Shown piece after piece: positions 57,163 to 64,000 of a stretch of DNA of 64,000 bases. Every line of letters starts with the position of its first letter. The first letter of the stretch is position 1. The stretch is from CBDDCX01 sp965226925 (GTDB taxonomy: Bacteria; Gemmatimonadota; Gemmatimonadetes; Longimicrobiales; Gaopeijiaceae), in the NCBI GenBank assembly GCA_965226925.1, contig CBDDEN010000011.1, positions 1,315,430 through 1,379,429 on the forward strand, in the 5' to 3' direction. The position numbers and the translations under genes were made by a program. Under the pieces are notes generated by a model. That model made no database searches. It was given only the letters and a program-made list of their open reading frames with translations, and was not told the origin of the DNA.

Positions 57163-58072
57163 GTCGAGCACCGCCAATATCAATCTGATGTCGTTGATGG
57201 ATCGCTTCGGAACCGAAGAGACCTGCCGGGAATACCTCGAAAAGCTGCGCTGGCCGTCTGGTGTCGCCTGCCCGCGTTGCGGTGACATGTCCGTATCCGA
57301 GATCACCACTCGGGACCAGTTCGATTGCAACGGATGCCGCTACCGCTTCTCTGTGACCTCGGGGACGATCTTCGACAACACCAAGCTTCCTCTGCGGAAG
57401 TGGTTCGTGGCCATGTACCTGATGATCGAGTCTAAGAAGGGGATCAGCGCGAACCAGATGAAGCGCACCCTCGGAGTCTCCTACAAGACCGCTTGGCACC
57501 TCTGTCACCGCATCCGTGAGGCCATGACTACCGACCGCTTCGAGGGACCGACGCTGTTCGGGATCATCGAAGTGGACGAGACGTTTGTCGGTGGTCGCCA
57601 GCGAGGCAAGGGCAGAGGACCCTACTCGACGACCAACAAGTCCATCGTCGTGGGTGCCGTGCAGCGTGACGGGCGCGTCCGCCTGGAGCGCATCCCGAAC
57701 ACGAAACGGGCCACCTTGGACGACTTCATCAAGCGCACCGTCACCGATGAAGCCCTCGCCATCTACACCGACGAGTTTCCGGCCTACCGTGGCCTCGGGG
57801 ACCGTATGGGCATCGAGCATGACACCGTGCAGCACAACCTCGACGAATGGGTCGTGGGCGATGTCCACACGAACAGCGTCGAAGGCATGTGGAGCCTGTT
57901 CAAGCGTTCCGTCATGGGTGCCTTCCACAAGATCAGCGTGAAGCATATGGACCGTTACCTCGAAGAGCTTGAATGGCGCTTCAACAACAGGGATAACCCG
58001 CTCATTTTCCGGGATCTTCTTCTTCGGATTCTTGACGGGAAGGCTCTTCGCTATCGAAGCTTGACGGCATAG
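57161..58072 (+). CDS. IS1595-family transposase
   Basis: A 303-residue transposase. An N-terminal zinc ribbon (CPRCGDMSVSEITTRDQFDCNGC) and VTSGTIFDNTKLPLRKWFVAMYLM precede the IS1595-type DDE domain (ISXO2-like): IIEVDETFVGGRQRGKGRGP, AIYTDEFPAYRGLGDRM, and VHTNSVEGMWSLFKRSVMGAFHKIS with the last acidic and Asn residues. Complete and in frame. The 3' flank (58100-58140) recurs after the second, damaged copy, and would be the right end of the element. Lower GC and different codon use than the host genes point to transfer. Confidence 0.92.
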   Translation: MSSTANINLMSLMDRFGTEETCREYLEKLRWPSGVACPRCGDMSVSEITTRDQFDCNGCRYRFSVTSGTIFDNTKLPLRKWFVAMYLMIESKKGISANQMKRTLGVSYKTAWHLCHRIREAMTTDRFEGPTLFGIIEVDETFVGGRQRGKGRGPYSTTNKSIVVGAVQRDGRVRLERIPNTKRATLDDFIKRTVTDEALAIYTDEFPAYRGLGDRMGIEHDTVQHNLDEWVVGDVHTNSVEGMWSLFKRSVMGAFHKISVKHMDRYLEELEWRFNNRDNPLIFRDLLLRILDGKALRYRSLTA

Positions 58073-58134
58073 CCAGCCGCTTCAATGACTCCTGAATAAG
58101 CTCAAAGTCCTTGGACGACGTTATACGCTCGGCT

Positions 58135-58745
58135 CTTCTCAAGCGCACCGTCACCGATGAAGCCCTCGCCATCTACACCGCGTGAAGAGTTTCCGGCCTA
58201 CCGTGGCCTCGGGGACCGTGAAATGGGCATCGATGCGGCTTTGGATCGAGTACGCAACAGCCCCGGTTGGAGGCGTCAGGACACCGTGCAGCAGTTCAAC
58301 CGGGAATGGGTCTCGGGATCTGGGCGACGATGTCCACGCTTCAAGGAGAATTGAGAGTAGGACGAAGGCACGAGCTAAACTTCGATCATGCTGTGGCGCT
58401 ATCGAAGGCATGAGCCTGTGCAGGAACCGACGAGGTAGCCTGTTCAAGCGTTCCGTCATGGGTGCCTTCCACAAGGTGGGTCTTCGGATCAGCGACGAGG
58501 AGCTACTAAAGCATATGGACCGTTACCTCGAAGAGCTTGAATGGCGCTTCAACAACAGGGATAACCCGCTCATTTTCCGGCCTCATCTTCTTCTTCGGAT
58601 TCTCGCCAAGACCCCCCTCTTCCGCTATCGCATCAACGCTTGACGGCATAGCTCGCCGCGGTTCAATGACTCCTGAATACGGAGCTCAATGCCTCAGTCC
58701 TTCACGTAGCCCGGACCGCTTGCGTTATACGCTCGGCTCTTCTCC
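58135..58745 (+). pseudogene. Second, scrambled copy of the transposase 3' half
   Basis: Matches 57735-58140 in order but is broken by many extra blocks from 2 to about 60 bases, for example within the sequence after GGGGACCGT and after GATGTCCAC. Pieces such as the codons for KRSVMGAFHK and HMDRYLEELEWRFNNRDNPLIF remain exact. The end again contains GTTATACGCTCGGCTCTTCT. It starts abruptly at codon KRTVTDEALAIYT. Not translatable. Confidence 0.85.
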
Positions 58746-58873
58746 AAGAGCGTATCTTTGGCCTCATCCACTTTGGCACGACTAGCACCCCCCGTCTCCA
58801 CCTCCGATCAACGAAGTGATCGCGGGCTCGCTTCAACTGCTCCGCCGGTGGGTAGACAGAGAGGTCGCCCAAC

Positions 58874-60010
58874 TCAAGCGCCTTCAGGGACTCTTGTACT
58901 CGCCGCCCGATCGCCCCGTCGCAAGAGGCCGCGCATGTGTCCATGGGAACCCACAGCAATCAGGTCAACGGGGCCGTACTTCTTCTCGACCGCCTCTATC
59001 GTTTCCTCGCTCAGGAAGGGCTTCATCTCAGGGTAGTGTTCCCCGTACATGAAGCTCAGTCGCTTCATGAGCAGACCAGCGTCTACGGGGTTCAGTGGTG
59101 CCTTCACGGCCCCCCACCAGGCCCTTAGCCGCTCCTCACGGTCTACCAGGCCCATCTCGCGGATGTCGCCCGGAACGGGGATTAAGACAACACCCCGGTT
59201 GGGGGCGTCAGGAATAGAATCGGGATCGACTTCAATCCCATGGTCGTTCTTCAGGTGGCGGACCAGTAGACTCTTGTCGAGGTTCTTGAACGGGCATTGC
59301 CCGCACTCGTAGTTGGGATACTGATTCCAACGGGAAACCCTGTAGGGTGCCGTCTCGGGATGAACTGTTGTTGACGCCTTCTCAGATGCAAGCGGCGAGG
59401 CGAGACTCGGTAGAGGCGGTAGCCGAGTCCGCGCATACCAAGGGGTGCGCCATTCTTCCCACCGCCATCCCGCGTGATATCGGCGATGGTGGCAGGAGAA
59501 AAAGAAAGTGCGCTGGACGGCACGTATGTTCTCGCCCGTAACCCGTAGCGTAATGAGGGTTATGCCCCCCTCCCAGATTTTGTGAGGGCCGAGGCGGGCC
59601 ACCGGATGCGGGAAGTCAGCGCACACCACTTCGATCCCTGGGTCGTCATCAGCGACAATATCGAGTAGATCGCCGCCCGTGTCTTGCCAGTGCAGGCGGA
59701 TTGTTGGGATATCGGAGCGGCGGTGGACACCACCTGGCCTAATCTCACGAACGGACACAACACGCACGGCACATTTCTTTGCAGCCACCCGACCCTTGTT
59801 GTGGATCTTTACGCGAGCCCGGAAACCCTGGCTTGCATCGTAGCGTGGCTTGGGGCGCACGATGGGCCGATATGCACGAAGCGACTCCGCGATTCCCAAA
59901 GCGCCGCCCACGAGAAGGGTTGCCCCAAGGATGCCAAAACCAGCTATCACGGCAGCTCCGGCGGCGCACACGGCGCTCCAGAGAGTGATATGCCCGGTCT
60001 TGTCTTCCAT
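58874..60010 (-). CDS. Membrane protein with a C2H2 zinc-finger-like motif, unknown function
   Basis: A 378-residue protein. The N terminus has two hydrophobic stretches (ITLWSAVCAAGAAVIAGFGI and ATLLVGGALGIAE, about 8-42). A middle soluble domain (about 55-175) has mixed beta strands (FRARVKIHNKGRVAAKKCAVRVV). Near residue 235 is CGQCPFKNLDKSLLVRHLKNDH, spaced C-x2-C-x12-H-x4-H as in C2H2 fingers. The C terminus is helical (ETIEAVEKKYGPVDLIAVGSHGHM). Base composition is lower in GC than its neighbours and it sits next to the IS element, so it is probably accessory. I do not recognise the family. Confidence 0.65.
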   Translation of the reverse strand: MEDKTGHITLWSAVCAAGAAVIAGFGILGATLLVGGALGIAESLRAYRPIVRPKPRYDASQGFRARVKIHNKGRVAAKKCAVRVVSVREIRPGGVHRRSDIPTIRLHWQDTGGDLLDIVADDDPGIEVVCADFPHPVARLGPHKIWEGGITLITLRVTGENIRAVQRTFFFSCHHRRYHAGWRWEEWRTPWYARTRLPPLPSLASPLASEKASTTVHPETAPYRVSRWNQYPNYECGQCPFKNLDKSLLVRHLKNDHGIEVDPDSIPDAPNRGVVLIPVPGDIREMGLVDREERLRAWWGAVKAPLNPVDAGLLMKRLSFMYGEHYPEMKPFLSEETIEAVEKKYGPVDLIAVGSHGHMRGLLRRGDRAASTRVPEGA

Positions 60011-60063
60011 GCACCGGAAGCTAACTGATGCGCAGTATCCCGTGCAACAGGGTTACAATCACC

Positions 60064-60501
60064 CGGCTCGGGGCTCTGATCCACGACATCGGCAACATCT
60101 CCCTCCCCGAGGCGCTCTTGAACAAGAACGGGCCGCTCGACGAAGACGAATGGGAAGCCATGCGCACCCACCCGCGGGTCGGGCGCCAACTCTTGGTGCC
60201 GCTGCTACGTGACTCCACCGTCGAGGCCGCGGTCTCTTGGCATCACGAAAGATGGGATGGCAGTGGCTATCCCGATGGGTTGGCCGGTGAGGCCATTCCG
60301 CTGATCGCTCGGGTCGTGGCGGTCGCGGACGCCCTCTCGGCGATGACGTCGGTGAGAACGTTCCGGGAAGCTCGGTCCTTCGATGCGGCGGTCGAGGAGA
60401 TACGGTCGTGCTTCGGCACGCGCTATGACCCGGACCTGAAGGACGCCTTCGAAACTGCGATCCCGGCGCTACGAAACGCGCGGGCCACCAGCGCAGACTA
60501 G
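60064..60501 (+). pseudogene. HD-GYP phosphodiesterase, 5'-truncated
   Basis: The preserved part begins LGALIHDIGNISLPEALLNK and contains HHERWDGSGYPDGLAGEAIP and ARVVAVADALSAMTSVRTFR, the core of an HD-GYP domain that degrades cyclic di-GMP. The N-terminal third with the first His ligand region is absent; the sequence before about 60064 belongs to the flank of the zinc-finger gene. ATG 60028 opens the frame but only adds a few unrelated codons. Truncation coincides with the edge of the accessory island. Confidence 0.8.
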
Positions 60502-61142
60502 AAGCCCAGTACGAATCCGAGATCGACCACGAGGTAGCGCTCTCGTAGCACCCCACGAGACGCGAGGTCGAGGTCCACCCTACCGTAGCGTACGCCCGGA
60601 CTCAACCCGAACCGGACGGCGACCGGAATCAGGACGCCCGCACCTGCCTCGAAGCCCCAGCCGCGATCCGACTCCTCTCGTACCGTCTCGAGAGTCGATC
60701 CAGCCGATACAGACGTGCCCAGGTCGGCCCGCAGCAGCGCCGCTACGGCACCCACACGAAGCCATGGAACGACACCGGACCTTCGGAGATTGATGCGCAG
60801 GCCGACGTCCCAAGCCGTGGAGACCAGATGCGTTTCAGCACCGCAGCTCGCTTCCGGACATCTGAAGCGATGCTCGCTGAAACCCACCAGATATGCCAGG
60901 TGGCCGCTGGTCAATGCGAGGTGGACACCGAAGCTGGGTCCCTCGGTCGCCTCGCCCTCCCAGCCCGGGGGTTCCGCGAACTCGGAAACCGGGATCGAAC
61001 CGCCTCCATTGACCTCCATCTGTATTACGGAGAGCTGTCCGATCAAGGCCGCGGGCGCGAACGAGCCCCTCACGCAGACGATGGCCCATGCCATCGCGAG
61101 TCGACGAAGCCTCACGAGCCCTCTCGTCTTTCGTTTGCCCAT
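60498..61142 (-). CDS. Probable outer-membrane beta-barrel protein
   Basis: About 214 residues. After a signal-like N terminus (MAWAIVCVRGSFAPAALIGQ) the chain alternates as in small OMP beta-barrels: FGVHLALTSGHLAYLVGFSEH, LVSTAWDVGLRINLRR, WLRVGAVAALLRADLG, WGFEAGAGVLIPVAVRFGLSPGVRYGRV, ending with a C-terminal Phe (LGFVLGF), a feature of BAM-inserted barrels. It is convergent with the truncated HD-GYP gene and their stops overlap by four bases. Function unknown. Confidence 0.7.
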   Translation of the reverse strand: MGKRKTRGLVRLRRLAMAWAIVCVRGSFAPAALIGQLSVIQMEVNGGGSIPVSEFAEPPGWEGEATEGPSFGVHLALTSGHLAYLVGFSEHRFRCPEASCGAETHLVSTAWDVGLRINLRRSGVVPWLRVGAVAALLRADLGTSVSAGSTLETVREESDRGWGFEAGAGVLIPVAVRFGLSPGVRYGRVDLDLASRGVLRERYLVVDLGFVLGF

Positions 61143-61421
61143 CGTCTCACGTGGGTTGTGGCTTCGACCGGACGCCGTGGGCGCCGCTCTAGGGTGGGGG
61201 CGCGCCCCGGAGACCGTCTCGACGTCTTATGCTAGGCGTGTCTCGACGAGTCGCCAAGCCCCAACTGTCAAGCCGCCCCCCCCGCAGCGACGCCGCTTGC
61301 CCGCCAGCCGGTCCGAAGCCGGTTGCCCGCCGACCGGTCACCGACCTACCCTTTTCCTTCCTGGAAGGCTGTTGAAGAAATACAGAAGCCTTCTAGACCC
61401 CAACCGAACCGGTGACTTCAC

Positions 61422-62594
61422 ATGACCGCACCCCGCACAGCGCGGAGAACACACGGATTCACGGAGTCCGTGATTCGAGAGATGACCCGCGTGGCCCGTG
61501 AGCATGACGCCATCAACCTCGCACAGGGGTTCCCAGATTTTCCCGCTCCGCAACGGCTCAAGGATGCGGCGTGCGAGGCGATTCAGGGTGACGTGAACCA
61601 GTACGCCATCACCTGGGGCGCGCCCCGGATGCGAGACGCCCTCGTTGCCAAGTACGAACGCTGGTATGGCATGACGGTGGACGGTGAGCGGGAGATCACA
61701 GTGACCTGTGGGGCCACCGAGGCGATGGCCTCGACTATGCTCGCGGTTATCGACCCCGGGGACGAGGTGATCGTGTTCGAGCCGTTCTACGAGAATTACG
61801 GACCCGATGCGATTCTCTCGGACGCGTCGCCCGTATTTCTTCCGCTGGAGCCGCCGGATTTCCGCCTCGATGCCGATCGCCTGGCCGCTTTGGTGTCGGA
61901 CCGCACCCGGGCCATCATTGTCAACACGCCGAACAATCCCACGGGGCGGGTGCTCGATCGGGGTGAGTTGGAGGCGATCGCCGCCCTCTGCCTGAAGCAC
62001 GATCTGCTGGCCATCACCGACGAGATCTACGAGCACATCTACTACGAGGGTGAGCACATTCCGATGGCGACCCTCGAGGGCATGCGAGAACGGACCATCA
62101 CCGTCAGTGGCCTCTCCAAGACGTTCAGCGTTACCGGATGGCGCATAGGGACCGTGATCGCTCCGGCCGATCTGACCGCCGCCATTCGTAAGGTGCACGA
62201 CTTCCTGAGTGTGGGCGCCCCCGCCCCACTCCAGGAAGCGTGTGCGGTGGGCATCATGGAATTCGACGAGACCTATTACGAGTCCATGATCGACGACTAC
62301 CGGATCAGACGAGAGGCGTTATACGAGGGCTTGGTCGAAGCCGGATTCCAATGCCGCAAGCCCCAGGGAGCGTACTACGTTCTGGCGGATTTTTCGACCT
62401 TGGGCGACGAGCCGAGTGACGCCTTCTCGCGGCGGCTCACGAGGGAGGCCGGGGTAACGCCGGTGCCGGGATCGAGCTTCTATTCCGACCCGGACGCCGG
62501 GCGTTCCCTGGTCCGCTTCGTATTCTGCAAGAACGTCGCGACGCTCGAGGCCGCGAGTGAGCGACTACGTGCCTTCGCTCGAAGTGGAGGTTGA
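61422..62594 (+). CDS. Class I PLP aminotransferase (kynurenine/methionine type)
   Basis: A 390-residue aminotransferase. NLAQGFPDFPAPQRLKDAAC is typical of kynurenine-oxoglutarate/methionine aminotransferase (YbdL, KAT) enzymes. The Asn is in VNTPNNPTGRVLD, then AITDEIYEHIYYEGEHIP, the PLP lysine in VSGLSKTFSVTGWRIGTV, and the C-terminal VRFVFCKNVATLEAA. ATG 61422 follows no strong ribosome site. Upstream 61143-61421 has no recognised gene. Function as a general 2-oxoacid aminotransferase is likely. Confidence 0.9.
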   Translation: MTAPRTARRTHGFTESVIREMTRVAREHDAINLAQGFPDFPAPQRLKDAACEAIQGDVNQYAITWGAPRMRDALVAKYERWYGMTVDGEREITVTCGATEAMASTMLAVIDPGDEVIVFEPFYENYGPDAILSDASPVFLPLEPPDFRLDADRLAALVSDRTRAIIVNTPNNPTGRVLDRGELEAIAALCLKHDLLAITDEIYEHIYYEGEHIPMATLEGMRERTITVSGLSKTFSVTGWRIGTVIAPADLTAAIRKVHDFLSVGAPAPLQEACAVGIMEFDETYYESMIDDYRIRREALYEGLVEAGFQCRKPQGAYYVLADFSTLGDEPSDAFSRRLTREAGVTPVPGSSFYSDPDAGRSLVRFVFCKNVATLEAASERLRAFARSGG

Positions 62595-63828
62595 GGGGTC
62601 GGCGGGTCCCGCCGGCGGCGGAGCATCCGACGTAGACCTGGATGGCGCACTGATGGGAAGGGCCTCGTCTCCCGCTCCACGACCGCGATCTGACCCTCCC
62701 ACTGGCGCATCATTCGAACGAAGGACTGCGCCAAGTCGGCATCGAACTCGGTGCCTGAGCCCTCGTCCAGAAGACCCAATACCCGCTCGGTCTCCCAGGC
62801 ACCCCTATAGGGGCGATCGGTCCGCAGCGCGTCGAAGACGTCGCACACGTGCACCAGGTTGCTGGCCTGCTGACAGGGCCTGGGAAAGCGAAGCGACGGA
62901 TATCCGCCCCCGTCGATCTTGATGTGATGCTCGTACGCCACCACGGCCGCCAATTCCAGATGCTGCTCGGTCTCGATGATGATCCGAGCGCCGGCGATCG
63001 TGTGGTTGTTCATCACGGCGCGCTCGTCGTCGGTCAGCTTCCCCGGCTTGTTCAGGATGTCCTCGGGGATCGTGACCTTGCCGAGATCATGCATCAGCCC
63101 GCTGATGCCGAAGGCCCTGACTTCCCTTGGGCCCAGGCCGATGTACTCCGCCAGCGCCATGGCCAACACCGAGACGTTCATGGCGTGGTGGTGGTGTACT
63201 GATCGAACTGCTTCAGCCTCACCAACGGAATGAGAAACTGCTGGTCGCCGTGCATCGCAACCGTAAGCGATCTCACTATGGCTTCCGCCTCCAAGAGGTG
63301 CAGCTCGCTGTCGGCCTTGATCTCTCCGTGAAGCCAATCCACGGCCTCGACTTCTTCCCGGAGCGTGTAGGCCAGGGTCCTGTCGGCCTTCCGCTCGTCT
63401 CCATCCTCCAGCCGGCGCCCCTGTCCCTTGACTCCGACGATGCCGTACTGGATAACCGTGGGCCTCGTCTGACGGGTTTCGGCCGTACTGATGAAGACAC
63501 CGGTGAGGCGAGCCTGCACGTCGTAGAGAAAGACCTCGAGATCGTCCCGCGTGACGGGACCCGTGAACTCCAACCGCTGGACGCCGACGCCGCCGAGCCG
63601 GGCACCCCATCCCCAACGTTTGAGTGAGTGGAGAGGCCGCCCCTGGAACACGATCTCGTTCCCGACGAAGGTGAACTCGGGTTTCGGAACCTCCTCTTGC
63701 AGCCTGAGTATCGCCTCCAAGACGCCGTCGACGGATCGCTCGCGAGCCGGGTGACCCTCTTCGTAGAGGGACATGCTCGACACCGTCTTTGCCAGGTGAG
63801 TAAGGAACTGCGTGGCGCTCTCGCTCAA
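62480..63828 (-). pseudogene. HD-GYP domain protein, one frameshift
   Basis: From TTG 63828 the first 215 residues (EEGHPARERSVDGVLEAILRL ... VRLKQFDQYTTT) form an uncharacterised N-terminal domain. At about 63190 one base is missing; the reading then continues HAMNVSVLAMALAEYIGLG, GLMHDLGKVTIPEDILNKPG and EHHIKIDGGGYPSLRF, a complete HD-GYP domain with the slightly atypical GGGYP. It ends near 62480, overlapping the 3' end of the convergent aminotransferase. The TTG overlaps the upstream stop by four bases (TTGA). Cyclic di-GMP hydrolysis is the family role. Confidence 0.8.
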
Positions 63829-64000
63829 GATGCTCCTCCGGCGGCTTTGATCTCGGGATCCCTCGAACGTCTCGCTTCCCTGAGGACCTTCACGACTCGA
63901 GCTTCGTCGGACCAGAACCGGCCGAGAGTCCCCAAAGCGGCCAGTAGCTCCATCGACCTGGGGGCTAAGATGGGTCTACCGAAGATCGTCTTGCCCGTCG
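63825..64000 (-). CDS. C-terminal part of a HEAT-repeat-like protein (runs off the window)
   Basis: The open frame enters from the right edge and ends at 63825: GRPILAPRSMELLAALGTLG then RFWSDEARVVKVLREARRSR. This helical pattern resembles one or two HEAT/PBS-lyase-type repeats. The stop overlaps the TTG start of the HD-GYP gene by four bases, so they are coupled. Too little is visible for a function. Confidence 0.6.
   Translation of the reverse strand, partial: TGKTIFGRPILAPRSMELLAALGTLGRFWSDEARVVKVLREARRSRDPEIKAAGGAS

Overview
The window is GC-rich DNA from a Gram-negative-type bacterium. Lipoprotein and Tat signals, an OmpA-like outer-membrane protein, a second predicted beta-barrel, an AsmA-like protein, two Ser/Thr kinases fused to TolB/WD40-type beta-propellers, and a hard codon bias together fit Gemmatimonadota or a close relative. 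That assignment is inference: there is no rRNA or other marker, and I saw no tRNA gene and no CRISPR array.

Layout. 0-2.6 kb: minus-strand operon aminotransferase - hydroxyacid dehydrogenase - glycerate 2-kinase (amino acid to 2-oxoacid to glycerate to phosphoglycerate). 2.7-5.1 kb: a broken XRE regulator, a decayed duplicate, aspartokinase. 5.2-11.7 kb: an FbpABC-type ABC importer with an amidohydrolase, then a divergent second amidohydrolase and a GlcG/HbpS-like secreted protein. 11.7-20.2 kb: SDR, a small secreted protein, and a six-gene minus-strand operon (two-subunit FAD/2Fe-2S amine dehydrogenase, Tat-exported solute-binding protein, two sugar-type permeases, ATPase). 20.2-26.1 kb: a kinase gene sitting inside a duplicated divergent promoter, then a class III aminotransferase and a two-subunit CoA-transferase. 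26.1-28.1 kb: an unusual three-gene cassette (CxxW-repeat membrane protein, metzincin, two-TM protein) bracketed by two copies of the scoB 3' end. 28.1-31 kb: two overlapping mgtE genes. 31-42 kb: secreted CxxCH-containing lipoprotein, amidase, methyltransferases, a broken Ig-like/Gly-rich surface protein, a SnoaL-like gene cut by an IS3 remnant, an AstE-like Tat protein lacking both expected His ligands, RidA. 42.3-51.7 kb: AAC(6')-like GNAT, a double ATP-grasp fusion, AsmA-like protein with an in-frame stop, esterase-like lipoprotein, OmpA-like protein. 51.8-56.8 kb: PPi-type phosphofructokinase, second kinase-propeller, SprT-like protein. 56.9-60.06 kb: an accessory island (IS1595-type element, a scrambled second copy, a C2H2-finger membrane protein) ending in a truncated HD-GYP gene. 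60.5-64 kb: beta-barrel, aminotransferase, frameshifted HD-GYP, partial HEAT-like protein.

Two themes stand out. First, the window is oriented to taking up and breaking down amino or organic acids: three aminotransferases, two ABC importers, amidohydrolases, CoA-transferase and glycerate branch. Second, it is full of sequence scars: long imperfect direct repeats around inserted genes, partial gene duplicates, templated small duplications, and many genes with one frameshift or one in-frame stop. Some single-base shifts in homopolymers may be sequencing or assembly errors; the diverged long repeats cannot be explained that way.
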